64,000 nt of DNA. Source: an uncultured bacterium. GTDB taxonomy: Bacteria > Armatimonadota > Hebobacteria > CAIYQO01. The position numbers and the translations under genes were made by a program. The notes below the pieces were generated by a model. The model was not told the DNA's origin. It worked only from the letters and a program-made list of their open reading frames with translations, and ran no database searches. The stretch's first letter is position 1. Each line of letters begins with the position of its first letter. The stretch lies in NCBI GenBank assembly GCA_903928345.1, contig CAIYQO010000029.1:23617-87616 (forward strand), written 5' to 3'. Positions 16,594-25,462 of this stretch are shown here, piece after piece.

Positions 16594-18183
16594 ATGTACC
16601 GACGCTATCTCAAGGGAATTTTAGTCGGGGTGCTGGCACTGGCGCTGTTGTGCCCGATGCTGGCCCTGGCGCGCGGCGGCGGCGGAGGCGGCGGCCATAG
16701 TGGCGGCTTCGGCGGCGGGCGCTCCTCCGGCGGCTGGGGCGGCGGCAGTTCGTCATCCGGCTGGGGCGGCAGCAGCTCCTCGGGGTGGGGCGGCAGCCGG
16801 TCGAGTTCCGGCTCCTCGGGCTGGGGCGGCGGATCGAGCAGCAGTTCCTCGGGCTGGGGCAGTAGTCGTTCCACCGGGACGCGCACCACGTCGCCCGCCG
16901 ATCGGGCACTGGCCGACCGCGCGCGCTCCCAAGGCACTTCATATACCAACCGCGCCGACGCGGTGAGCAGCTTCAAAACGCGCTACGGCAGCCAATACAC
17001 CTCGCACTACGCCAGTGAGCCGAGTGCGCGTCCGTCATACATCCCGCAGAGCTACACCGTGTCCGGGCGCAGCTATACGGTCATCTACAACCGCGGCTAC
17101 GGCGGCTACGGCTACTACGGCCCCACCGGCGCATGGATGTTCTACGATGCCATGGCCGACGCGGCGATGTGCAACATGCTCATGCGCCAACAGGGTTACT
17201 ATTACGGCGGGGGGTACGGCTACGGGTACGGCCCACCCATGCATAGCTATTTCGGCGACATCATCGGGATTCTGTTCATCGTGCTCTTCATCGTCATCAT
17301 CGTGGCGGTGATCCGCTCGCGCCGCGGCGTGGTGGTGACGGAAACCAGCTACGGCTTCCCGGGCGACTCGGTGACGGTGGTGGAGGAGACGTACTACGAA
17401 CCCACCCCGGCGTACAGCGCGCCGCCGCCGCCCACGTATGGTTCGGTGCATACGCCGCACGCGGCCGCGGGGCCGTCCAACGCGCAGGCGTCGCCGCTGC
17501 TGGACAAGTGGAACCACGTGACGCCGGGGGCGGTAATCACCCTCTCCGACGCGCAGGCGTACCAGGACTCCATCGACGAGGGCCGCGGCCCGGTGGCGCG
17601 CGACTACACGGTGATCGAAGTACGCACCATCGAAGAAGAGCACGGCTACGGCGTGTGGAAGCTCTTCCGCCTGCAGGAAGTGAAGCAGATCATCTGGTTC
17701 ATGGCGAAGATTTCCGAGGGCCAGGAGCAGATGCGCTGCTTCTTCGAGCTGGCCGAGTCGGATTTCAAGCCCGGCAACCGCCGCGAACAGGTGAACAACG
17801 GCAACCTGTGGCTCTTCCAGGAGCCCGGCGACCCGTCGCACTTCGCCTACCAGGACCTGCGCTTCACCACGGAGATCGAAGGCCCGCCGGAAGACGGCAA
17901 GCCGGCCCCGCTCTACACCATCAAGGGGCAGGATGCGCTCAACGGCGCCATGTGGACGGTGCTGCAGGACGGCAGCAAGCGCGGGCCGGTCTTCGTCACC
18001 ATCGTTGAATACGAAGCGCCGGACGGTACCACGTCGAACCCCGAGCTGCTGCTGCTGGAGATCAACGGCGTGGGCATCGCCCCGGGCGAGCACGACAACC
18101 CGGACGGCGGCATCATCACCCTCATGCAGGGCAACAACCTCCTCGACTCCGAGGTGGTGGTGATGCCGGTGGCGGGACAATAA
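16594..18183 (+). CDS. Secreted/membrane protein with Gly/Ser/Trp-rich low-complexity region
   Basis: I start at the ATG after AAAGGGG, giving MYRRYLKGIL; 529 aa. A signal peptide (about 1-28) is followed by a low-complexity segment (about 28-90) of WGGGSSSSGWGG-type repeats. A YGGYGYYGP-rich stretch with a second Gly/Tyr block comes next, then one strong TM helix (about residues 228-247, IIGILFIVLFIVIIVAVI), then a folded C-terminal domain (about 310-529). The repeats and the TM resemble TPM-like and glycine-rich envelope proteins. The C-terminal domain, with its alternating strands and a DYTVIEVRTIEEEHGYG segment, resembles DUF4178-like modules. I cannot assign a function. It is monocistronic and ends at a perfect 14-bp hairpin. 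Confidence 0.75.
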   Translation: MYRRYLKGILVGVLALALLCPMLALARGGGGGGGHSGGFGGGRSSGGWGGGSSSSGWGGSSSSGWGGSRSSSGSSGWGGGSSSSSSGWGSSRSTGTRTTSPADRALADRARSQGTSYTNRADAVSSFKTRYGSQYTSHYASEPSARPSYIPQSYTVSGRSYTVIYNRGYGGYGYYGPTGAWMFYDAMADAAMCNMLMRQQGYYYGGGYGYGYGPPMHSYFGDIIGILFIVLFIVIIVAVIRSRRGVVVTETSYGFPGDSVTVVEETYYEPTPAYSAPPPPTYGSVHTPHAAAGPSNAQASPLLDKWNHVTPGAVITLSDAQAYQDSIDEGRGPVARDYTVIEVRTIEEEHGYGVWKLFRLQEVKQIIWFMAKISEGQEQMRCFFELAESDFKPGNRREQVNNGNLWLFQEPGDPSHFAYQDLRFTTEIEGPPEDGKPAPLYTIKGQDALNGAMWTVLQDGSKRGPVFVTIVEYEAPDGTTSNPELLLLEINGVGIAPGEHDNPDGGIITLMQGNNLLDSEVVVMPVAGQ

Positions 18184-18206
18184 CAGCACGCCATGCCACA
18201 CGCAAC

Positions 18207-18237
18207 CGCGCCCCCGCGGGTCTCCCGCGGGGGCGCG
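18207..18237. terminator. Bidirectional terminator between the Gly/Ser-rich and portal genes
   Basis: CGCGCCCCCGCGGG-TCT-CCCGCGGGGGCGCG is a perfect 14-bp stem. It lies between the stops of two convergent genes, 10 bases from the portal stop. Confidence 0.7.
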
Positions 18238-18246
18238 TCGCGTTGG

Positions 18247-19566
18247 TTATGCTTGCTCTCGAATCAGCACCTTCTCCTGCGTCACCTGGTCGGGGGTCCA
18301 GTCGGGGTGCAGGTGGAGCAGGGTGGTGTCCAGGCTGGTGGCGCCGCTGTTGAGCAGCGTCTGCTCGATCTGCGCCAACTCCAGGTCGCCGTTGGGCAGG
18401 CCGTCGTTCCAGTCGATCTCCGGCGCCAGCGGCGTGTAGCGCGCGCCGTGCTGCACCTCCAGCAGTTGCGCCAGGTAGAGCGCCTTGCTGAGGGCGACGC
18501 CGAAGTAGACGCGCTTGCGGGCGATCTTCGCCAGCGTGCGCAGCAGGCGGTACTTCAGCGCGCGGCCGCTCTCCGCCACGCCGTACTTCTCCAGTCCGAA
18601 CATCGCCGGCGCCGTCTCGCTGGTGAGCATGATGAGGTCGAGCAGCTTGTCGATCTCGCCGAAGGCCGCCGACAGGTGCGCGTCCCAGGTCAGGTACTCC
18701 GGGCGCGGGCGCGTGTGCGGATCGAAGGGGATCACCTCCAGGTCCTCCAGCGCCACCGTACCGTCGGGGCGGATGTAGTCCTGCGGCACGGCCAGGCGCG
18801 GCGAGGCGTGCTTGCGCAGCACCTCCGACACCTGCGACAGCCGCTCGTTGAGCGCCATGAAGAGGCTCTCCAACCCCACGTAGTCGGAATACCCCCAGAA
18901 GGTGCTGCCCGTGCGATAGTTGGGGATGTGCAGGATGGGGATCTCCGGCAGGCCGGTCTCTTCCTCCTCCGGCGGCGCGTCGGCGCCGTAGAGCAGCGAC
19001 AGCGGCGCGCGCCCGACGAGTTTGTAGTCGGCCCCGTCCACCTTGTCCAGCCGGTGGCGCACCACGCCGGGTTCGTGCACCTCGCGGCGCAGATAGAGCG
19101 CGTCGCCGTGCGGGCGCAACCACGCCAGCGTCACCCGACGCACCGTGCGCTGATCGTCCGGGTCGCGCTCGGGCAGGTAAAGCGCGGCGGGCACCTCGTC
19201 GATGCGCGCGCCGCCGTCCGTCCAGCGCACCTTCAGCACGGCGTCGCCGCGGAAGCTCGCCCCCAGCGCCGCCTCATACCCCACCATGCGCAGGTGCGTG
19301 TCGTGCGCGATGCGCAACGCCGCCGCCTGGGCGTCCGTCTCCGCCGCCGTGATGCGCGGCGATTCCCCGAAGAGGATGTCCGCGCACGTCTTGCTGATCA
19401 GCCCCGCCATGTTGCAGATCATGTAGCGCTGCAGCCGCCGCGCACTCGGCGTCGGCAGGTTGAACGCCTCCAGATGCCGCCCGTCGAACAACTGCTCGTA
19501 GCGCCGGTACTCCCCCCACCGCCGGGCGTCCTCCGGCGTATACCACAGCTCACCGCCACTCGTCAT
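18247..19566 (-). CDS. Orphan phage portal protein (SPP1 Gp6-like)
   Basis: This 439-aa intact reading frame starts at an ATG preceded by GGGAGG. The layout matches SPP1-type portal proteins: an N-terminal wing with YRRYEQLFDGRH and ICNMAGLISKTCADILFG, a beta-rich middle, the FWGYSDYVGLESLFMALNERLSQVSEVLRK core helix region, and a C-terminal SSETAPAMFGLE-like/RALKYRLLRTLAKI crown segment. Portals form the dodecameric DNA-entry ring of tailed-phage capsids. No terminase, capsid, scaffold or tail gene is near; both neighbours are ordinary chromosomal genes. The frame has no stop or frameshift, composition matches the host, and the promoter is near-consensus. It may be a domesticated gene, a GTA-like remnant or a leftover of a larger loss. 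Confidence 0.82.
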   Translation of the reverse strand: MTSGGELWYTPEDARRWGEYRRYEQLFDGRHLEAFNLPTPSARRLQRYMICNMAGLISKTCADILFGESPRITAAETDAQAAALRIAHDTHLRMVGYEAALGASFRGDAVLKVRWTDGGARIDEVPAALYLPERDPDDQRTVRRVTLAWLRPHGDALYLRREVHEPGVVRHRLDKVDGADYKLVGRAPLSLLYGADAPPEEEETGLPEIPILHIPNYRTGSTFWGYSDYVGLESLFMALNERLSQVSEVLRKHASPRLAVPQDYIRPDGTVALEDLEVIPFDPHTRPRPEYLTWDAHLSAAFGEIDKLLDLIMLTSETAPAMFGLEKYGVAESGRALKYRLLRTLAKIARKRVYFGVALSKALYLAQLLEVQHGARYTPLAPEIDWNDGLPNGDLELAQIEQTLLNSGATSLDTTLLHLHPDWTPDQVTQEKVLIREQA

Positions 19567-19591
19567 CGCCCACCTCCCATGTTAGCATAGC

Positions 19592-19627
19592 AAACGTATG
19601 TTCACTATAGCAGGAAAACGGATGTTT
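19592..19627 (-). promoter_or_regulatory. Two operator-like 12-mers flanking the portal -10 box
   Basis: On the plus strand AAACGTATGTTC (19592-19603) and AAACGGATGTTT (19616-19627) match AAACGKATGTTY. Their centres are 24 bases apart; one overlaps the -35 and spacer, the other begins directly downstream of the -10. Read on the minus strand the first is GAACATACGTTT, which fits the Gram-positive-type LexA box core GAAC-N4-GTTY. A repressor such as LexA or a phage-type regulator is an inference. Confidence 0.5.
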
Positions 19628-19632
19628 GTCAA
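19604..19632 (-). promoter_or_regulatory. Near-consensus promoter driving the portal gene
   Basis: Reading the minus strand: TTGACA, a 17-base spacer, then TATAGT; the latter differs from TATAAT by one base. The start site would lie some 30 bases upstream of the portal ATG. This is the best promoter seen in the window. Confidence 0.8.
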
Positions 19633-19793
19633 TTGAGGTGCCGGCGCTGTGTATCAGGCCGTTCCACGCCTCCCGGTGCGGTCCCCCTCCCCGACCCTCC
19701 CCACGGGAGAATTTCGCGGCGCGCCACGCGAAGCACGCCGCGCGGCGTGCCTTCTCCGGCACCGCCCAACCGGGCGCGCCCCGCGTGTTCCTC

Positions 19794-19822
19794 TTGCCAC
19801 TCGCCCGCGGTTGTGCTACACT
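19794..19822 (+). promoter_or_regulatory. nusA operon promoter
   Basis: TTGCCA, a 17-base spacer, then TACACT at 19817-19822. The predicted start gives a leader of about 70 bases that contains the hairpin at 19852. Confidence 0.65.
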
Positions 19823-19851
19823 ACCGTGGTACTGAAGGCCGGACGTGTTCG

Positions 19852-19879
19852 CAACGAGTGGGGTTTTCCCCACTCGTTG
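19852..19879 (+). promoter_or_regulatory. Leader hairpin ahead of nusA
   Basis: CAACGAGTGGGG-TTTT-CCCCACTCGTTG is a perfect 12-bp stem with a four-base loop, ending 8 bases before the AAAGGAG ribosome-binding site. It has no T-tract. It could be a NusA-responsive pause or attenuation site, or an mRNA stabiliser; this is inference. Confidence 0.6.
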
Positions 19880-19899
19880 TCTACTAAAGGAGAGGTTGG

Positions 19900-20973
19900 A
19901 TGCACATCGACTTCGTGGCAGCTTTGCGGGAGATCGAAAAAGAAAAGGACATCCCGCTTGAAATACTGGGACAAATTATCGAGGACGCGTTGGTGTCCGC
20001 CTATCGCAAGCATTTCGGCGCCGCGGGCGAAATCCATGTCGAGATCGACTGGGACGACTCCCGCGCGGCCGTCTATACGCGCAAGCAGGTGGTAGAGACC
20101 GTCGAAAACCAGCACCTGGAGATGAGCATCGACGAAGCGCGCAAGCTGGACGACGGCATCGCCGTGGGCGAAGTGCTGGACATCGAAGTGACCCCCGAAG
20201 ACTTCGGCCGCATCGCCGCGCAGACGGCGAAACAGGTGGTGGTGCAGCGCATCCGCGAAGCCGAGCGCGACATCCTGTTCGACGAATTCAATGACCGCGC
20301 GGGCGAGATCGTCACCGGCGCGGTGGCGCGCCGCGACGGGCGCACCGTGTATATTGCCCTCGGGAAGATCGAAGGCGTGCTGCCGGTATCCGAGCAGATG
20401 CCCACCGACCACTACCGCACCGGCGAGCGCTTGAAGCTCTTCATCGTCGAGGTGAAGAAGACGACCAAGACGCCGCACGTGCTGGTGTCGCGCTCCCACC
20501 CGGGGCTGCTGCGGAAACTGTTCGAGCTGGAAGTGCCGGAGATCGCCGAAGGCGTGGTGGAAATCAAATCCGTCGCCCGCGAAGCCGGCTTTCGCTCCAA
20601 GGTCGCCGTGGCGAGCAAGCAGGAGAACGTGGACCCCGTCGGGGCCTGCGTCGGGCATCGCGGCAGCCGCGTGCAGGCCGTGGTGGACGAGCTGCGCGGC
20701 GAGAAGATCGACATCGTACGCTGGAGCGACGATAGCAGTCGCTATCTCGCCAGCGGCCTCTCCCCGGCGCGCATCAGCGAAGTGCGGCTGGACGAGGAGA
20801 ACCGCTCCGCCACGGTGATCGTCCCCGACAGCCAGCAGTCGCTGGCCATCGGCAAAGAAGGTCAAAACGTGCGGCTGGCCGCCCGTCTGACCGGCTGGCG
20901 CATCGATATCCGCAGCGAATCGCAAATGCGCGAAATCGATGCCATCGAGCAGCCGGAATTCGAAGGCGAGTAA
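19900..20973 (+). CDS. nusA: Transcription termination/antitermination factor NusA
   Basis: The 357-aa NusA has an N-terminal RNA-polymerase-binding domain (about 1-125), an S1 domain (about 130-200, VTGAVARRDGRTVYIALG), KH1 (VGACVGHRGSRVQAVVDELRGE) and KH2 (LAIGKEGQNVRLAARLTGWRIDI). It stops after KH2 and so lacks the C-terminal acidic repeats of enterobacterial NusA, as most bacterial NusA proteins do. It acts in pausing, termination and rRNA antitermination. AAAGGAG precedes the ATG. It leads the usual nusA-ylxR-infB run, but rimP, which normally precedes nusA, is absent from the window; the divergent neighbour is the portal gene. Confidence 0.97.
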   Translation: MHIDFVAALREIEKEKDIPLEILGQIIEDALVSAYRKHFGAAGEIHVEIDWDDSRAAVYTRKQVVETVENQHLEMSIDEARKLDDGIAVGEVLDIEVTPEDFGRIAAQTAKQVVVQRIREAERDILFDEFNDRAGEIVTGAVARRDGRTVYIALGKIEGVLPVSEQMPTDHYRTGERLKLFIVEVKKTTKTPHVLVSRSHPGLLRKLFELEVPEIAEGVVEIKSVAREAGFRSKVAVASKQENVDPVGACVGHRGSRVQAVVDELRGEKIDIVRWSDDSSRYLASGLSPARISEVRLDEENRSATVIVPDSQQSLAIGKEGQNVRLAARLTGWRIDIRSESQMREIDAIEQPEFEGE

Positions 20974-21018
20974 ACCGTACGCAATGATATACGGATACGT
21001 TGTAGACACGAGCGATTC

Positions 21019-21312
21019 ATGGTAGACTACACCGTTGGGAATACGCGTCCACAGCGGACGTGCGTGGGATGCCGCGTGCGGCGCCCGCAACCCGCCTTGC
21101 TGCGGGTGGCACGGCGACCCGATGGCACGGTCTGTCTCGACACCGACGGGCGCGGCCCGGGGCGCGGGGCATACCTCTGCCCCGACACGGCCTGCGTGGC
21201 CCAGGCGGAACGCCGGCGTGCCTTCAATCGCGCACTGCGCGGCGAAGTGCACGCGTCGATATACGAAGTGTTGCGGCGACGCATCGCCGCAGGGGAAGAT
21301 CGGCAATCGTGA
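21019..21312 (+). CDS. ylxR: YlxR / RnpM family RNA-binding protein (DUF448)
   Basis: The 97-aa protein lies between nusA and infB, its usual place. The family signature RTCVGCRVRRPQPALLRVAR is at the start, and GRGPGRGAYLCPDTAC follows with the conserved GRGAYLC core. Members bind RNA and, in Bacillus, modulate RNase P. The first codons (MVDYTVGNTRPQ) run up to the motif with little room for a later start. The 45-base gap from nusA carries no terminator, and infB follows 39 bases downstream. Confidence 0.93.
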   Translation: MVDYTVGNTRPQRTCVGCRVRRPQPALLRVARRPDGTVCLDTDGRGPGRGAYLCPDTACVAQAERRRAFNRALRGEVHASIYEVLRRRIAAGEDRQS

Positions 21313-21351
21313 GACTGCTCTGCAGTCTGAGTTGGCAAGGAGGTGGCCTGT

Positions 21352-24030
21352 TTGGCCAAGGTACATTTTTTTAAGCTGGCGCAGGAGCTGAAGGAAAACC
21401 CGAATATCCTGTTGAAGAAGCTCGCCGCGGGGGGGATTAAGGTCATGTCCTCGTCCTCCACCATCGACGAAGCACAAGCCCAGCAGATCCGCGAATTCTG
21501 TCAGCACCATGCGTCGACCATTCGGACCGACGTAGAGCCTGAACTCACCTCCGAGCCCGAAGTCACCGTTCCCCAGGAAGCCGCCCCCGCGCCGGTCGTC
21601 GTCCCCGAGGTCGCCCCTCCCGCTGCACCGGCTCCGCCGGCGCCGCCGGCGGCCCCGGTCGCGCCGCCCCCGACGCCCGAGCTGCCCCCGGCCACGCGGA
21701 AGATCGTCCTCACGCAGGGCGGCGGGAAATCCGTGCAGCGCGCCGACGCCAAGCCTGGTGCGCCGCCGCCGCCACCCGGCGATAAGACGCGCAAACCCGG
21801 CGGCCGCCCCAACCTGCTCATCACCGAGAATGATGGCGGGTTGAGCGCCGACCAGGACTTCGGTATCGTCAAAGCCGCCGGCGTCGTGCCGCTGCCGGCC
21901 CCCATACAGCGCCCCCGTCCTCCCATGGGGGGCCAGGGTGGGCCGCCGCGTCCGGGCGGTCGTCCCGGCGAAGGACGCCCCATGCAGGGCGGTCCCGGCG
22001 GGCCGCGCCCGGGTGGCCCGCGTCCGCCCATGGGCGGCGCACCGGCCGCACCGGATGCCACCGGCGCCAAGGGTCCGGCCAAGGGTGGCCCCCCGCGTCC
22101 CGGCGACGCCAAAAAGAAGCAAAAGCGCACCGTCTTTTCCGATAAGGACAAGGGGCCGAACCGGCTGGCGCCGGCGCGCGGGTCGCAATACACCTCCACG
22201 GTGATTCGCTCCCGCCGCAAACGCCGCGGTGAAGCCAAGTCGGGCGGCGGCGGCGGCGATGCCTACGTGTTGGAAGAGCCGGTCATCATCACCGGACCCA
22301 TCACTGTGCATGAACTCGCCGAGATGGCGCACGTCACCCCGGCGCAGATCATCTCGCAACTCATCGGCATGGGCGTGCTCGCGACCATCAACCAGATGAT
22401 CGAGCCGGAACAGGCCGTTACCGCGCTGGAGAAGCTCGATATCGAAGCGCACTTCGGCAGCGATCTGGCGGAGCAGGCCTCGTGGCGCCTCACGGCGACC
22501 ACCACCGGCGGCGCGACCACCGGCACGCTGCGCCCGCCCGTGGTGACGATCCTCGGCCACGTCGACCATGGGAAAACCACCCTGCTCGACTCGATCCGCA
22601 ATACCCACGTCACCGCGCAGGAGTTCGGCGGCATCACGCAGCATATCGGCGCCTACCAGGTGGAGATCAAGGGCCAGAAGATCACCTTCCTCGACACCCC
22701 GGGCCACGCGGCGTTCACCGCCATGCGCGCTCGCGGCGCCAACCTGACGGACATCGCCATCCTGGTGGTGGCCGCCGACGACGGCGTGCAACCGCAGACC
22801 ATCGAAGCCATCGACCACGCGCGGGCCGCCAAGGTGCCGATCATCGTGGCGATCAACAAGGTCGACCTGCCCGATGCCCAACCGGAAATCGTGAAACAGG
22901 CGCTCTCCGGCTACGGGCTGGTCTCGGAAGACTACGGCGGCGACGTTATCATGGTGCCGCTCTCCGCGAAGAAGGGGCTCAACATCGAGCAACTGCTCGA
23001 GATGATCCTCCTCGTCTCCGAAGTGCAGGAACTGCGCGCCGAAGCCGACAAGCCCGGCCGCGGCGCCGTGGTCGAGTCGAAACTGGACAAGCAGGTCGGC
23101 CCGATGGCCACCATGCTGGTGCAGGAAGGCACGCTGAAGGTCGGCGACGCGCTCATCGTGGGCATGGTGTCCGGTAAGATCCGCGCCATGACCGACGACA
23201 AGGGCCGTCCGATCAAGGAAGCCGGCCCCTCCACGCCGGTGGTCATCACCGGGTTAGCCGAAGTGCCGGTCGCCGGCGACCTGTTCGAGTCCGTCGACGA
23301 CGAGCGCAAAGCGCGCGAAATCGCCGAGATGCGCCAGCAGAAGGCCCGTGTCGAGCGCCTGCAGACCCACATCAGCCTGCAGAACCTCAGCAGCATGGTC
23401 GCCTCCGGCATCGTGCAGGACCTGAACATCATCGTCAAGAGCGACGTGGCGGGTTCCATCGAAGCCATCTCGCAGGCACTCAGCCAGGTGACGCAGAACG
23501 AGATTCGCGTTAACATCATCCACGCGGGCGTGGGCGATATTACCGAGTCTGACGTGCTGCTGGCCTCCGCCTCCAACGCGATCATCGTGGGCTTCCACGT
23601 GCATATCGAGGCGCTGGCCCGCTCCATCGCCGAAGAGACGGGCATCGACGTCCGCCTGTACCAGGTCATCTACGACCTGGTCGACGACGTGGAAAAGGCC
23701 ATGGTCGGCATGCTCGCGCCGATCTTCGAAGAGGTCGTCCTCGGCCATGCCGAAGTACGCGCCGTCTTCAAGCTCACCCGCGCGGGCACCATCGCCGGCA
23801 GCTACATCAAGGACGGTCTGGTGCGCCGCGGCGCCAAGGTGCGTATCCTGCGCGGCGGCGAGAAGATCCTGGAAAGCACTCTGGACTCCCTCAAGCACCT
23901 CAAAGACGACGTGCGCGAGATGGCCCAGGGCTTCGAGTGCGGCATCGGCGTCGACAACTTCAACGCGTGGCACGAAGGCGACATCATCGAAGCCTACGTG
24001 ATCAAAGAGCTGCGCCGCGAAACGCTGTGA
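21352..24030 (+). CDS. infB: Translation initiation factor IF-2 (TTG start)
   Basis: I start at the TTG at 21352 (protein [17 protein letters not shown]) because AAGGAGG ends 8 bases before it and the resulting N-terminus aligns with the IF2N motif; the ORF-track start at 21343 overlaps that site. The 892-aa protein has IF2N, a long Pro/Gly/Ala-rich linker (about 60-270, [14 protein letters not shown] type), a second IF2N (about 310-365), the GTPase and domains II-IV. The GTPase has [21 protein letters not shown] and SAKK motifs. It places initiator tRNA on the 30S subunit. It ends the nusA operon at a strong terminator. Confidence 0.97.
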   Translation: MAKVHFFKLAQELKENPNILLKKLAAGGIKVMSSSSTIDEAQAQQIREFCQHHASTIRTDVEPELTSEPEVTVPQEAAPAPVVVPEVAPPAAPAPPAPPAAPVAPPPTPELPPATRKIVLTQGGGKSVQRADAKPGAPPPPPGDKTRKPGGRPNLLITENDGGLSADQDFGIVKAAGVVPLPAPIQRPRPPMGGQGGPPRPGGRPGEGRPMQGGPGGPRPGGPRPPMGGAPAAPDATGAKGPAKGGPPRPGDAKKKQKRTVFSDKDKGPNRLAPARGSQYTSTVIRSRRKRRGEAKSGGGGGDAYVLEEPVIITGPITVHELAEMAHVTPAQIISQLIGMGVLATINQMIEPEQAVTALEKLDIEAHFGSDLAEQASWRLTATTTGGATTGTLRPPVVTILGHVDHGKTTLLDSIRNTHVTAQEFGGITQHIGAYQVEIKGQKITFLDTPGHAAFTAMRARGANLTDIAILVVAADDGVQPQTIEAIDHARAAKVPIIVAINKVDLPDAQPEIVKQALSGYGLVSEDYGGDVIMVPLSAKKGLNIEQLLEMILLVSEVQELRAEADKPGRGAVVESKLDKQVGPMATMLVQEGTLKVGDALIVGMVSGKIRAMTDDKGRPIKEAGPSTPVVITGLAEVPVAGDLFESVDDERKAREIAEMRQQKARVERLQTHISLQNLSSMVASGIVQDLNIIVKSDVAGSIEAISQALSQVTQNEIRVNIIHAGVGDITESDVLLASASNAIIVGFHVHIEALARSIAEETGIDVRLYQVIYDLVDDVEKAMVGMLAPIFEEVVLGHAEVRAVFKLTRAGTIAGSYIKDGLVRRGAKVRILRGGEKILESTLDSLKHLKDDVREMAQGFECGIGVDNFNAWHEGDIIEAYVIKELRRETL

Positions 24031-24049
24031 TCCGCGTCCCGCAACACCA

Positions 24050-24083
24050 AACGCCCCCGGCCATTGGCCGGGGGCGTTTTTTT
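24050..24083 (+). terminator. Rho-independent terminator of the nusA-ylxR-infB operon
   Basis: A perfect 13-bp stem, AACGCCCCCGGCC-ATT-GGCCGGGGGCGTT, is followed by a run of T. The strongest terminator in the window. Confidence 0.93.
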
Positions 24084-24102
24084 GCCGTCCGACCGCGCGG
24101 GG

Positions 24103-24131
24103 TTCCCGGCGGGCGCGCTTTCCAGTACAAT
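24103..24131 (+). promoter_or_regulatory. Possible promoter of hypCDE
   Basis: TACAAT at 24126-24131 with a weak TTCCCG 17 bases upstream, between the infB terminator and hypC. The -10 is good, the -35 poor. Confidence 0.4.
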
Positions 24132-24156
24132 GGCGCTAGCTTATGGGGGAATGCCT

Positions 24157-24378
24157 ATGTGTCTGGCGATTCCGATGCGGGTGACGGCGGTGGACGGCGC
24201 GACGGCGACGGTGGAGCAGGAGGGCGTGTCGCATGACGTGCGCGTGGACTTCGTGCCCGAGGTGCGCGTGGGCGACTACGTGCTGGTGCATGCCGGGATG
24301 GCGATCGAGTGCGTGGACGCCGAAGACGCCGCCGAGACGCTGCGCCTGATGCGCGAGATGGCCGATGCGGTACGTTGA
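24157..24378 (+). CDS. hypC: [NiFe]-hydrogenase maturation chaperone HypC
   Basis: The 73-aa protein begins MCLAIPMRV, the diagnostic HypC start whose Cys2 contacts HypD and the hydrogenase large subunit. It has the small beta-barrel of the HupF/HypC family and a closing acidic helix. I start at the ATG preceded by GGGGGA. Together with HypD it carries the Fe(CN)2CO fragment during active-site assembly. Its 3' end overlaps hypD by 14 bases. Neither hydrogenase structural genes nor hypA, hypB or hypF occur in this window. Confidence 0.95.
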   Translation: MCLAIPMRVTAVDGATATVEQEGVSHDVRVDFVPEVRVGDYVLVHAGMAIECVDAEDAAETLRLMREMADAVR

Positions 24379-25462
24379 CGAGTTTCGCGACGCCGCCCTC
24401 GCGCAGGCGCTCGCCGCGCGCATCGCCGCGCGGGCCGACCGCCCGCTGACCTTCATGGAGATCTGCGGCACCCACACCATGGCCATCGCGCGCCACGGCC
24501 TCAAGGCGCTGTTGCCCCCTCACGTGCGCCTCATCTCCGGCCCCGGCTGCCCGGTGTGCGTCACCCCGCAGGCGGAGATCGACCGCTTCATCGCGCTGGG
24601 ACGCGAACCCGACGTCATCCTCACCTCCTTCGGCGATATGCTCCGCGTACCGGGGCGCGACGGCACGCTGGAGACGGCGCGGGCACGCGGCGCCGACGTG
24701 CGCGTGGTCTACGCCCCCCTCGACGCCGTGGCGTTGGCGGCGGCGCACCCCGACCGGCGGGTGGTCTTCTGCGGCGTAGGCTTTGAAACCACCGCCCCGG
24801 CCACCGCGCTGGCGGTGCGCGAGGCGGCGCGGCGCGGGGTGACGAACTTCTTCCTCCTCTGCGCGCACAAAACGCTGCCCCGGGCGCTGGCCGCCCTCTC
24901 CGCCGACCCCGCCCTCGCCCTGCACGGCTACCTCTGCCCCGGCCACGTGAGCGTCATCACCGGCACGGGCATCTACGCGCCCATCGCGCGCGACTTCCAT
25001 CTGCCTTGCGTGGTCGCCGGCTTCGAGCCGCTGGATATATTGCAGGCGGTGTATCAGCTCGTCGCGCAGGCGGTGGAGGGCCGGGCGGAGGTGGAGATTC
25101 AGTACGCCCGCGCGGTGACCCGCGACGGCAACCCGGCGGCGCGCGCCTGCCTGGAGGAAGTCTTCGCACCGGCGGACGCGGTGTGGCGCGGGCTGGGCGT
25201 CATCCCCGGCAGCGGGCTGCGCATCCGCGCGGTCTACGCCGCCCACGACGCCGCGCAGTTTCTGCCCCTGGCGGGCGATCCGGCGCCGGAACCGGCGGGG
25301 TGCGCGTGCGGGCGCATTCTGCGCGGTCAGTGCGCCCCCGCCGACTGCGCGCATTTCGGCGCCGCCTGCAACCCCGCCTACCCGCTGGGGCCGTGCATGG
25401 TCTCCAGCGAGGGGGCGTGCGCGGCGGCATACCGCTATGAACGGGGGGCTGTCCATGTCTGA
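24365..25462 (+). CDS. hypD: [NiFe]-hydrogenase maturation factor HypD
   Basis: The 365-aa Fe-S protein has the HypD motifs: FMEICGTHTMAIARHG (residues about 36-51), ISGPGCPVCVT (about 59-69) with the reactive cysteines, GFETTAPATA, GYLCPGHVSVITG and a C-terminal cysteine-rich [4Fe-4S] domain CACGRILRGQC ... CNPAYPLGPCMVSSEGAC. It assembles the iron-cyanide-CO ligand set, together with HypC and HypE. The overlaps with hypC (14 bases) and hypE (8 bases) show strict co-translation. Confidence 0.96.
   Translation: MRYVDEFRDAALAQALAARIAARADRPLTFMEICGTHTMAIARHGLKALLPPHVRLISGPGCPVCVTPQAEIDRFIALGREPDVILTSFGDMLRVPGRDGTLETARARGADVRVVYAPLDAVALAAAHPDRRVVFCGVGFETTAPATALAVREAARRGVTNFFLLCAHKTLPRALAALSADPALALHGYLCPGHVSVITGTGIYAPIARDFHLPCVVAGFEPLDILQAVYQLVAQAVEGRAEVEIQYARAVTRDGNPAARACLEEVFAPADAVWRGLGVIPGSGLRIRAVYAAHDAAQFLPLAGDPAPEPAGCACGRILRGQCAPADCAHFGAACNPAYPLGPCMVSSEGACAAAYRYERGAVHV

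Noticed and set aside
18247-19566. Prophage or gene-transfer-agent cluster around the portal gene
   Set aside because: The genes on both sides are chromosomal; no terminase, capsid, tail or integrase is found within 15 kb.
19816-22992. 1058-aa open frame on the minus strand
   Set aside because: Shadow of nusA, ylxR and infB; runs across three real genes and an intergenic region.
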